32,058 bases of DNA. Source: Clostridia bacterium. GTDB lineage: Bacteria; Bacillota; Clostridia; Christensenellales; Aristaeellaceae. The position numbers were made by a program, and so were the translations under genes. The stretch covers positions 1 to 32,058 of the forward strand of contig JAFTPN010000004.1 of assembly GCA_017463245.1 (NCBI GenBank). Reading direction: 5' to 3'. Positions within the stretch are counted from its first letter, which is position 1. Each line of letters opens with the position of its first letter. Of the stretch, positions 1 through 6,599 are shown piece after piece. The notes under the pieces were generated by a model. The model saw only the letters and a program-made list of their open reading frames with translations. It did not search any database and had not been told where the DNA came from.

Positions 1-321
1 AGCGACGTGACCATCCACTATGTCACCGGCGTGCGCAAAATGTCCCTGGATAATAACGACCTGGACACCCACAGCCTCTACAACACCTACGAGAACGCAG
101 GCCTGCCCCTGGGTCCCATCTGCGCCCCCTCGGTGGAGGCCATCAATGCCGCCCTTTACCCGGATGAAACCTTTGTGGCGGAGAACTACCTCTACTTCTG
201 CGCCAAGGATCCGGAAAGCGGCGAATTGTACTTCTCCAAATCGCTGCAGGAGCATGAGCAGGCCGTGGCCATCTATGCGCCCCTGTGGAAGGAATACGAT
301 CAATCGAGAGGGATCCAATGA
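1..321 (+). CDS. mltG: Endolytic transglycosylase MltG, C-terminal part (5' end outside window)
   Basis: The frame is open from base 1 and ends at TGA 319-321, so only about 106 C-terminal residues are present. They carry the end of the YceG/MltG domain: SLYNTYENAGLPLGPICAPS, then EAINAALYP and YLYFCAKDPESGELYFSKS. The family motif here is YNTY-x-x-x-GLP-x-GPI-x-x-P. MltG is a single-pass membrane lytic transglycosylase that cuts nascent glycan strands and so limits peptidoglycan chain length. The catalytic glutamate and the membrane anchor would lie upstream of the window. The stop codon overlaps the next gene's start as ATGA at 318-321, indicating one operon with translational coupling. In Bacillus the MltG homologue yrrL also lies near the U32 genes yrrN and yrrO (known context). 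Confidence 0.9.
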   Translation, partial: SDVTIHYVTGVRKMSLDNNDLDTHSLYNTYENAGLPLGPICAPSVEAINAALYPDETFVAENYLYFCAKDPESGELYFSKSLQEHEQAVAIYAPLWKEYDQSRGIQ

Positions 322-1556
322 TGAAGAAAATGCCTGAGCTGCTCTGCCCTGCCGGAAGCATGGAGAGCCTGCGCGCTGCCCTGCACTTCGGCGCGGATGC
401 GGTGTACGGCGGCATGAAGCGCTTCGGCCTGCGTGCCTTTGCGGGCAATTTCGATGAAGAGCAGCTCCGCGAGGCGGTGCGCCTGGTGCATGAGAAGGGC
501 AAGAAGTTCTACCTCACCATGAACGTGATGCCCTTCGACGACCAGCTGGACGACTATGTGGAAACTGCTCGCATCGCCCATAGCATCGGCGTGGATGCGG
601 CCATCGTCAGCGATATCGGCGCCATTGTGACCCTGCGGGAGCAGGTGCCGGGGCTGCCCCTGCACGTCAGCACCCAGGCCAGCACAGTGAACGCCGCGGC
701 GGTGAAGCACTACCAGGCGCTGGGCTGCGAGCGGGTGATTCTCGCCCGTGAGGTGAGCCTCGACCGCATGAAGGCCATGCGCGTCCAGCTGGACGATGGC
801 ATGGAGCTGGAAGCCTTTGTGCATGGGGCATCCTGCGTGGCTTATTCCGGGCGGTGCCTGCTCAGCGCCGTGCTGGCGGGACGAAGCGGCAACCAGGGCG
901 CCTGCGCCCAGCCCTGCCGCTGGCAATACGCCGTGATGGAGCAGAAGCGCCCCGGCGAATACCTGCCCGTGTGCGAGGATACCAATGGCACCTACATTTT
1001 CTCCGCCAAAGACCTGAACCTGATGCCCCTTTTGCCCCAGCTGGCGGAGGCGGGTATCAGCAGTCTGAAAATCGAAGGGCGGATGAAGACGGAATACTAT
1101 GTGGCGGTGGTCACCGGTGCCTACCGCCGCGGCCTTGACCTGCTGGCCCAGGGAGAGGATGCCTTCCGCGCCGCCCTGCCGGAGCTGCTGGCCGAGCTGA
1201 CCTGCGCCAGCCACCGGGAGAGCGACACCGGCTTTGCCCTGGACAAGCCCCAGCAGCCCGGCGGCGCAGAGGGCTTCCACCAGGAGCGGGAGTACATTGC
1301 CCGGGTGATGGAGCCTGCCGCCGCTGGCACCCCTGCCCGCCTGATGCTGAAGAACCGCTTCCATGCGGGCGATACGCTGGAAGTGATGACCGCGCGGGGC
1401 GTGTTCCCGGTGGAGGCCACGGCCTTCCTGCGGGAAAAGACCGGCGAGACCCTGGACACCCTGGGTGTGGCGGGGGAGTACATCCGCATGGCGCTGCCCA
1501 TTGACGTTGCTGAGGGCGACCTGATCCGCGGCGAAGTACGCAACCACCGCAAGTAA
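318..1556 (+). CDS. U32 family protein, TrhP/YrrO-like tRNA-hydroxylation protein
   Basis: About 412 residues, beginning MMKKMPELLCPAGSMESLRA. The U32 signature lies in VHGASCVAYSGRCLLSA with the cysteine-rich GACAQPCRW just after, and SSLKIEGRMKTEYYVA follows. The N-terminal part (PELLCPAG, FGADAVYGG) is the TIM-barrel-like U32 core. A C-terminal segment of about 90 residues fits the small U32 C-domain. Family knowledge: members once called peptidases include TrhP, which with prephenate makes 5-hydroxyuridine at tRNA position 34; the cysteines probably bind an Fe-S cluster. Length and the neighbour mltG favour the TrhP/YrrO branch over the RlhA or UbiU/V branches. The start is ATG 318 (or 321), with GAGAGGG 5 nt upstream. 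The exact RNA target is inference. Confidence 0.85.
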   Translation: MMKKMPELLCPAGSMESLRAALHFGADAVYGGMKRFGLRAFAGNFDEEQLREAVRLVHEKGKKFYLTMNVMPFDDQLDDYVETARIAHSIGVDAAIVSDIGAIVTLREQVPGLPLHVSTQASTVNAAAVKHYQALGCERVILAREVSLDRMKAMRVQLDDGMELEAFVHGASCVAYSGRCLLSAVLAGRSGNQGACAQPCRWQYAVMEQKRPGEYLPVCEDTNGTYIFSAKDLNLMPLLPQLAEAGISSLKIEGRMKTEYYVAVVTGAYRRGLDLLAQGEDAFRAALPELLAELTCASHRESDTGFALDKPQQPGGAEGFHQEREYIARVMEPAAAGTPARLMLKNRFHAGDTLEVMTARGVFPVEATAFLREKTGETLDTLGVAGEYIRMALPIDVAEGDLIRGEVRNHRK

Positions 1557-1559
1557 ATC

Positions 1560-1588
1560 TTGCCAGTTTGCCGGATTTGTGCTATATT
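1560..1588 (+). promoter_or_regulatory. Predicted sigma-A promoter of rex
   Basis: TTGCCA (1560-1565), 17-nt spacer, TATATT (1583-1588). Each box is one mismatch from consensus. It begins 3 nt after the stop codon of the U32 gene. The -10 box runs into the dyad centred at 1593, so a factor bound there would block transcription. Confidence 0.7.
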
Positions 1589-1611
1589 AACTTAGTTAAT
1601 GACTTACAAAT
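1575..1611. promoter_or_regulatory. Co-centred double dyad / possible Rex operator
   Basis: Two inverted repeats share the centre at base 1593. The outer arms are ATTTGT (1575-1580) and ACAAAT (1606-1611); the inner arms are ATTAAC (1586-1591) and GTTAAT (1595-1600). Overlapping this, 1593-1610 reads TAGTTAA-TGAC-TTACAAA, which agrees with the Rex operator pattern TTGTTAA-N4-TTAACAA at 11 of 14 specified positions. It covers the rex -10 box and start region, so autorepression relieved by high NADH is plausible. Binding is inferred. Confidence 0.5.
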
Positions 1612-1640
1612 GGGACTGCTTTTAGCAAGGAGGCAAAGCT

Positions 1641-2273
1641 ATGGCAGGCTATGTTTCAGATGCGGTGATTCGCCGCTTGCCCGGATATTACCGTCACCTG
1701 CGCGAATTGGAATCCGCCGGCGTGACGCAGATCTCCTCCCAGGAGCTGGGCAAGAGGATGCAGCTCACCCCTTCCCAGATCCGGCAGGACATCAACTGCT
1801 TTGGCGGTTTCGGCCGTCAGGGCTATGGGTATAATGTAACCGAGCTCAAGGGACACATTGGTGAGATCCTGGGTCTGGATCGCCTGCACAAGGTGATCAT
1901 CCTGGGCGCGGGCAGCATCGGCTCCGCCGTGGCGCGCTATCCCACCTTCTCCCGCGAGGGCTTTGAGACCATTGCCATGTTCGATGTGGCGGTGGACAAG
2001 GTGGGCGGCCAGGTGGGGGAGATCCCCGTGCTGCCCATGGACAAGCTGGAGAGCTTTTTGACGGAGAACCACGTGGACATCGCCGTGCTGGCGCTGCCTG
2101 CGGCCTATGCCCAGGACACGCTGGATCGCCTGTATGCAGGCGGTGTGCGGGCGGTGTGGAACTTTGCACCCACCGACCTGAACCACCCCAGCGAGATGAT
2201 CGTGGTGAACGTGCATCTCAGCGACAGCTTGCAGATCCTTTCCTATCGCATGGCACACAGCGAGGATGAATGA
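1641..2273 (+). CDS. rex: Redox-sensing transcriptional repressor Rex
   Basis: 210 residues, the usual Rex length. An N-terminal winged helix (about 1-75) contains VSDAVIRRLPGYYRHLREL and the recognition stretch SSQELGKRMQLTPSQIRQD, followed by FGGFGRQGYGYNV. A Rossmann domain follows with the dinucleotide loop ILGAGSIGSAVA (usual form G-x-G-N-L-G, here S-I) and a C-terminal swap helix (HLSDSLQILSYRM). Rex binds DNA as a homodimer and releases it when NADH rises, controlling fermentation and NADH-reoxidising genes. SD AAGGAGG (1627-1633) lies 7 nt before the ATG. It has its own promoter with a dyad and sits 13 nt ahead of the VanW gene, probably in one transcript. Confidence 0.95.
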   Translation: MAGYVSDAVIRRLPGYYRHLRELESAGVTQISSQELGKRMQLTPSQIRQDINCFGGFGRQGYGYNVTELKGHIGEILGLDRLHKVIILGAGSIGSAVARYPTFSREGFETIAMFDVAVDKVGGQVGEIPVLPMDKLESFLTENHVDIAVLALPAAYAQDTLDRLYAGGVRAVWNFAPTDLNHPSEMIVVNVHLSDSLQILSYRMAHSEDE

Positions 2274-2286
2274 CCAGGAGGAAGCT

Positions 2287-4098
2287 ATGACGCAAACGCC
2301 CACCGGGGGCAGGCGAACGCGCCGCACACAGACGCATACCTACGAGGGCAGCGGTGAGGAGATCGTGACCAGCCGCAGCGCCAACCCGCCCCGCCGCCCG
2401 GCGGTGAGCCGTGCTTCCACCGTGCGCCAGCCCATGGGTCGCTCGGAGGAGCTGAAGGAAAAGCAGCGTGCCTACCAGCAGGCCTATCGCCAGCCGGAGC
2501 AGCACGAGCGCCGCTTCAAGCAGCCGGTGGACACCAATGCGGTCTACGACGACTTTGACGTTTACGACAGGGACGCCCGCAAGGTGTATTCCAGCATGGA
2601 AAAGCGCAAGCGCCGGGATCCCCACCGGGGCGTGTGGATCGCTGTGATCTTCCTGTGCCTTCTGTGCATCGGCGCCATCGGGCTGTTCCTTGCGCCCCAG
2701 CTGATGGGCGCGCAGTTTGCCACCATGCCCAACTGCGCCTTTGTGAACGGCAGCATCATCACCATGGATCAGGAGCGGTACGATAACTACCGCGCCTACC
2801 GCAGCTACATGAACAGCGACGTGATCTATCCCGGCGTGTATGTGGATGGGGTCAGCGTGGGCGGCATGACGGTGGAGCAGGCCAAGAGCGCCATCGGCCA
2901 GGTGAACGCCTCCGGCGGAGGCGATTTCGCCATCACGGTGAACATTGGCAACAAGAGCTGGAGTATTGATTCCGGCAAGGTGCCCATGACCCGCAACGAC
3001 GACGAGGTGCTTGCCCAGGCCTATGCCCTGGGACGCAGCAACACCACCGCCCTGCGCGGCACCAAGGTGACGCCCTTCCAGGAGCGCCTCAACGCGGCGC
3101 TGAACCTGCGCACCTCGCCGGTGAACCTGCAGACCCGCCTGACCTACGACAAAAGCACCATCCGCCAGCTGACGGACAGCATTGCCCAGTTTGTAAACCG
3201 GGAGCCCATCAATGCCTCGGTAGCCACGTTCGACTTCAACACCCGCAGCTTTACCTTCAACAGCGATTCGCCCGGCAGCTACATCGACGGCGATGCGCTG
3301 TACGATCAGGTGATCAGCATGCTGGAGGGCGGTCAGCGCTATGCCACGCTGGTGATGGAGCCGGAGATCATTCTGGCCTCGGTGACCAAGGCCGAATTGA
3401 TGAACTCCTTCAAGCTCGTTTCCAGCTACACCACGGAGACCACCTCCAACAGCAACCGCAACACCAACGTGCAGCTTTCCGCGGAGGCCATCAACGGCAC
3501 CACCGTGCTGCCGGGGGAGACCTTCTCCTTCAACCGCGCCACCGGCCAGCGCACCGCTGAAAAGGGCTATCTGCCTGCGGCGGCCATTGCCGGCGGACAG
3601 AGCGTGGACGAGATCGGCGGCGGCGTGTGCCAGACCAGCTCTACCCTGTTCAATGCCGTTGCCCGCGCCAATATGGAGATCGTGGATCGCAGCCCCCATG
3701 CCTGGCCATCCAACTATGTGGACAAGGGCCTGGACGCCACGGTGAACTGGCCGAACCTGGACTTTAAGTTCAAGAACACCTCCGACTGGCCGATCTTCAT
3801 CGTGTCCTATTACAGCAAGCGCAAGGTGACCGTGGAGGTCTACGGCATGTCCCTGGGGGATGGGGTGAGCATCGACCTGGAATCCGAGGTGACCTACACC
3901 AAGAAGCCCCCCAGCGAGCCCAACTATGTGCTGAACCCGGAGCTTGCCCCCGGCGAGCAGAAGACCACCATCCAGGCACGCACGGGCTATGAGGTGGACA
4001 CCTACAAGATCTGGTATCAGAACGGCGTGGAGGTCAAGCGGGAAAAGCTGTTTGATTCCACCTACAGGATGTATCAGGAGACCATTGAGTACAATTAA
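2287..4098 (+). CDS. Membrane-anchored VanW family protein with PG-binding-4-like region
   Basis: 603 residues from ATG 2287, chosen because AGGAGG (2276-2281) is 5 nt upstream; the in-frame ATG at 2266 overlaps rex and lacks a ribosome site. Residues 1-115 are a basic, Gln/Arg-rich, probably cytoplasmic tail ending RKRRDPHRG. One membrane segment follows (about 116-137, VWIAVIFLCLLCIGAIGLFL). The extracellular part has a YPGVYVDGVSVGGMTVEQA segment typical of the YoaR/PG_binding_4 domain, then a VanW domain at about 390-515 (LPGETFSFNRATG, GGQSVDEIGGGVCQTSSTLF, RSPHAWPSNYV). VanW occurs in some vancomycin-resistance clusters but is widespread in Clostridia; its biochemical role is unknown and no van genes are nearby, so resistance should not be assumed. 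It ends at a strong terminator. Confidence 0.88.
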   Translation: MTQTPTGGRRTRRTQTHTYEGSGEEIVTSRSANPPRRPAVSRASTVRQPMGRSEELKEKQRAYQQAYRQPEQHERRFKQPVDTNAVYDDFDVYDRDARKVYSSMEKRKRRDPHRGVWIAVIFLCLLCIGAIGLFLAPQLMGAQFATMPNCAFVNGSIITMDQERYDNYRAYRSYMNSDVIYPGVYVDGVSVGGMTVEQAKSAIGQVNASGGGDFAITVNIGNKSWSIDSGKVPMTRNDDEVLAQAYALGRSNTTALRGTKVTPFQERLNAALNLRTSPVNLQTRLTYDKSTIRQLTDSIAQFVNREPINASVATFDFNTRSFTFNSDSPGSYIDGDALYDQVISMLEGGQRYATLVMEPEIILASVTKAELMNSFKLVSSYTTETTSNSNRNTNVQLSAEAINGTTVLPGETFSFNRATGQRTAEKGYLPAAAIAGGQSVDEIGGGVCQTSSTLFNAVARANMEIVDRSPHAWPSNYVDKGLDATVNWPNLDFKFKNTSDWPIFIVSYYSKRKVTVEVYGMSLGDGVSIDLESEVTYTKKPPSEPNYVLNPELAPGEQKTTIQARTGYEVDTYKIWYQNGVEVKREKLFDSTYRMYQETIEYN

Positions 4099-4109
4099 GC
4101 ATAAATAAA

Positions 4110-4158
4110 CATGCAAAAACGGAGCCGCCAAACGTGATGGCGGCTCCGTTTTTGCATG
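4110..4158. terminator. Long perfect hairpin terminator after the VanW gene
   Basis: Arms of 20 bp (4110-4129 and 4139-4158) pair perfectly around a 9-nt loop. The G+C core is flanked by an A-run on the left arm and a T-run on the right arm (GGCTCCGTTTTT), so it can work in both directions. Confidence 0.9.
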
Positions 4159-4178
4159 TGCATTACTTTGGGAGGTGT

Positions 4179-4346
4179 CGGAGGCGCCGCAGCGCCTCTG
4201 ACTGTAATCGTATCCGGCGGCTTTGCCGACGGGGCGGGTCGTTTTCAGCTTTGCTGAAAACATTCCTTACGCGGAGGAACGGCCGTGGGCTTTAGCCCAC
4301 AGTGACGGAGCGCAACCTCACAAAAGTGGCTCTGCCACTTTTGTGA
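4179..4346. repeat. Array of five short hairpins between convergent genes
   Basis: Five consecutive inverted repeats, mostly with 2-4 nt loops: (1) GAGGCGC/GCGCCTC 4181-4198; (2) 4214-4232, 8-bp arms with one mismatch around TTT; (3) GTTTTCAGC-TTT-GCTGAAAAC 4241-4261; (4) GTGGGC-TTTA-GCCCAC 4285-4300; (5) 13-bp perfect arms 4318-4330 and 4334-4346 around TCT. The last lies 1 nt from the stop codon of the minus-strand gene and probably serves as its terminator. No ORF fits the stretch. Confidence 0.75.
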
Positions 4347-4347
4347 C

Positions 4348-5439
4348 TTAGTCTGTAGCTTGCGCTAAGTTCTTGGGCTGCACCCGCAGGATCAGGGCGT
4401 TCTCTTCGGCATCCCAGATGGTCTCGGCACCCAGCGCCTTTTGCAGGAAGTCGGTGGTGACGCAGGGGTCATCCTCGGTGATGGCCACGTCGCCGGGGGT
4501 CAGCGCCAGGCTCTGACCGTCCACCATGCAGGAGTACATGCCGCTGATGCGCATCACCGTGACCACATAGCCGGAGGCGTTCAGGGAGATCAGGTTGCCG
4601 TCAACATTCAGGTTCCAGTCCTCGATGGCGGCGGCCAGGTCGGAGAGGGACAGCTGGATGCGGCCATCGCTGAGGCGATACACCCGAGGGCTGCTGGTCA
4701 CCGTCACGCCGTCCTCCTGGCGCAGGGAGGCCAGGGGAGCGCCGCCATCGTTGTACACGATGCTGGCGTTCCACAGCCATTCACGCTCCAGGTCAGCCTC
4801 GGCCACGGGGAGGGCGGGCTGGCTGGACATATCGGTGGCGGGAGCAGCCTCAGCAGGAACCTCAGCCGGGGGTGCAATGGTGGCCTCCGGCGCGGCGGTC
4901 ACTTCGGGGGTCGCGGTGACCTCCGGGGTGGCCGTGGGTTCGGGCGTGGCGGTGGGCTCCGGGGTGGGGGTGGCCTTGGCGGGGTTGTACTTCACATCGG
5001 GGTTCTCGTAGAGGTGGGTCTGGGTGGCATCGCCAGCGACGCCATCAGCGCCTAGGCCGTTGGCCTCCTGGAAGGCGATCACCGCCCGGCGGGTCTGGTT
5101 GCCAAAGGCGCCGTCGGCAGAGCCTTCCTCCAGATAGCCCAGCTCGATGAGGCGCAGCTGGAGCTTCTTCACATCATCGCCCCGCTGACCCTGCTTCACA
5201 TTGCGGTAGCCGGTGTTGGGGGTGATGGTGGGCTGGGGCGGCGTGGTGGGCGCCTGGGTGACTTCCGCCGTGGGCAGCACGGCAGTCACCGCCGCCATGG
5301 GATCCTCCGTGGGGGCGATGGTCTCCACCGCCGCCGGGGGCGTGGTGGGCACTGGGGTGATCTCCGGCGTGGGTGCTGCCTGCATGGAGCCGGCAAAGGT
5401 CAGGGACATATAAAGCATCAGGCTTTTCAAAAAGTCCAT
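4348..5439 (-). CDS. Secreted peptidoglycan-binding protein with Pro/Thr stalk and copper-amine-oxidase-N-like domain
   Basis: 363 residues. The N-terminus MDFLKSLMLYMSLTFAGSMQA looks like a signal peptide. A Thr/Pro-rich segment follows (about 22-75). A PG_binding_1 domain at about 77-145 shows VKQGQRGDDVKKLQLRLIEL and DGAFGNQTRRAVIAFQEANG. A second low-complexity stalk (about 155-190) is made of TPEPTA/TPEVTA repeats. The C-terminal region (about 220-360) has short beta-rich segments (RVYRLSDGRIQLSLSDLAAA, DFLQKALGAETIWD) resembling the copper-amine-oxidase N-domain found in clostridial surface proteins; this call is weaker. The layout suits a wall-associated protein with a spacer. SD AAGGAG lies 8 nt upstream and the promoter is at 5474-5502. 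Function is unknown. Confidence 0.75.
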   Translation of the reverse strand: MDFLKSLMLYMSLTFAGSMQAAPTPEITPVPTTPPAAVETIAPTEDPMAAVTAVLPTAEVTQAPTTPPQPTITPNTGYRNVKQGQRGDDVKKLQLRLIELGYLEEGSADGAFGNQTRRAVIAFQEANGLGADGVAGDATQTHLYENPDVKYNPAKATPTPEPTATPEPTATPEVTATPEVTAAPEATIAPPAEVPAEAAPATDMSSQPALPVAEADLEREWLWNASIVYNDGGAPLASLRQEDGVTVTSSPRVYRLSDGRIQLSLSDLAAAIEDWNLNVDGNLISLNASGYVVTVMRISGMYSCMVDGQSLALTPGDVAITEDDPCVTTDFLQKALGAETIWDAEENALILRVQPKNLAQATD

Positions 5440-5473
5440 GGTGGTGTCTCCTTCCGTATACGGGGTACCCCTT

Positions 5474-5502
5474 ATTATACTTCATTCTTGCCGTAAACAC
5501 AA
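5474..5502 (-). promoter_or_regulatory. Predicted sigma-A promoter of the PG-binding protein gene
   Basis: On the minus strand: TTGTGT (5502-5497), 17-nt spacer, TATAAT (5479-5474). The start codon lies about 35 nt downstream. Confidence 0.75.
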
Positions 5503-5540
5503 TGCAAAACCGCCGGAATTTGCAACTATCACAGCCGGGG

Positions 5541-5569
5541 TTGCTTTTTCGGCGGGATTGCGGTATCAT
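5541..5569 (+). promoter_or_regulatory. Predicted promoter of the first nucleotidyltransferase gene
   Basis: TTGCTT (5541-5546), 17-nt spacer, TATCAT (5564-5569), divergent from the promoter at 5474-5502. The leader to ATG 5625 is about 50 nt. Confidence 0.6.
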
Positions 5570-5624
5570 GGAGCCGTATTCCCCGGCAATTTTTGCAAGC
5601 AAAGCAGCTGAAGGAGTGACCGAT

Positions 5625-6548
5625 ATGCAGCATAAGGAACCTATCCTTCTGATTATGGCCGCAGGCATGGGCAGCCGTTATGGCGGCCTGAAGCAGATGG
5701 ACCCCGTGGGTCCCAGCGGCGAAGTGATCCTGGATTACAGCATTTTCGATGCCCGCCGCGCAGGCTTCAAGCGGGTGATCTTCCTCATCAAGCATGAGAT
5801 CGAGGAGGACTTCAAGCGCCTGGTGGGCAGTCATATTGAAAAGTACATGGAAGTGCATTACGCTTTCCAGCAGGTGGACAAGATCCCTGCGCCCTTCACC
5901 GTGCCGGAAGGCCGCGTGAAGCCCTGGGGCACCGGCCACGCGGTGCTGTGCTGCAAGGAGTTCATCGATGCACCCTTCGCCGTGATCAACGCCGACGACT
6001 ACTATGGCGTCAGCGCCTTCCAGACGGCCTATGATACCCTCGTTAGCCTCCAGGACGACGACAAGCAGCGCTTTGTGATGGTGGGCTATCAGCTCCACAA
6101 CACCCTGACCGACAACGGCCATGTGGCTCGCGGCGTGTGCGAGGTGGACGAGAACGGCTACCTGCTCTCCGTGACCGAGCGTACCCACATCGTGAAGAGC
6201 AGCGACGGCGCCCTGTATACCGAGGATGGCGTGAACTATCGCCTCCTGCCGGAAAACGCCCTGGTGAGCATGAATATGTGGGGCTTCACCCCCAGCTTTG
6301 TGCAGTCCCTGGAGGACGGCTTCCCGGCTTTCCTGGAGAAGGGCATTGCAGAGAATCCTCTGAAAGCCGAGTACTTCCTGCCCAGCGTGGTCAGCGGCCT
6401 GCTGGACAAGGATGCCGCCACCGTGCAGGTGCTGCCCAGCCGCGACCGCTGGTATGGCGTGACCTACCAGGAGGATAAGCCCGTGGTGATGGCCGCCCTG
6501 CGCAAGATGGGCGAGGACGGGCTGTACCCCGCTCCCCTGTGGCCCTGA
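5625..6548 (+). CDS. Nucleotidyltransferase family protein (sugar-phosphate NTP transferase fold), paralogue 1
   Basis: 307 residues. The NTP-transferase signature is at the N-terminus, ILLIMAAGMGSRYGGLKQ (pattern G-x-G-x-R plus a lysine). FAVINADDYYG supplies the metal/nucleotide-binding acidic pair, and KPWGTGHAVL is the substrate-strand motif. Members join a sugar- or alcohol-phosphate to a nucleotide with release of pyrophosphate; the substrate cannot be read from sequence. ATG 5625 is chosen over upstream in-frame codons because AAGGAG (5611-5616) lies 8 nt away and the promoter is at 5541-5569. It is a single-gene unit with its own terminator. It is clearly homologous along its length to the gene at 18196-19095, sharing GPSGE, the NADDYYG block and NGHV-x-RGVCE. 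Confidence 0.85.
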   Translation: MQHKEPILLIMAAGMGSRYGGLKQMDPVGPSGEVILDYSIFDARRAGFKRVIFLIKHEIEEDFKRLVGSHIEKYMEVHYAFQQVDKIPAPFTVPEGRVKPWGTGHAVLCCKEFIDAPFAVINADDYYGVSAFQTAYDTLVSLQDDDKQRFVMVGYQLHNTLTDNGHVARGVCEVDENGYLLSVTERTHIVKSSDGALYTEDGVNYRLLPENALVSMNMWGFTPSFVQSLEDGFPAFLEKGIAENPLKAEYFLPSVVSGLLDKDAATVQVLPSRDRWYGVTYQEDKPVVMAALRKMGEDGLYPAPLWP

Positions 6549-6562
6549 GATCAATGCATAGC

Positions 6563-6590
6563 AAAAGGCTTGGCATAGGCCAAGCCTTTT
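6563..6590. terminator. Bidirectional terminator between convergent genes
   Basis: AAAAGGCTTGGC (6563-6574), loop ATAG, GCCAAGCCTTTT (6579-6590) followed by another T. It is a 12-bp perfect stem with A/T flanks on both sides, serving the nucleotidyltransferase gene and the CotH gene. Confidence 0.85.
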
Positions 6591-6599
6591 TGCGTGGGG

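Noticed and set aside
2287-4098. VanW as evidence of vancomycin resistance
   Set aside because: No vanA/B ligase, vanH, vanX or vanRS genes are nearby; VanW-domain proteins are common in sensitive Clostridia.
2218-4263. 681-residue open frame on the minus strand opposite the VanW gene
   Set aside because: It is a shadow frame of a G+C-rich gene: rich in His, Gly and Ala, no ribosome site, no recognisable domain, and the plus strand has clear VanW motifs.
4880-4980. Short tandem DNA repeats that might suggest a CRISPR-like or minisatellite array
   Set aside because: They encode the TPEPTA/TPEVTA stalk in frame, with no unique spacers; they are coding repeats.
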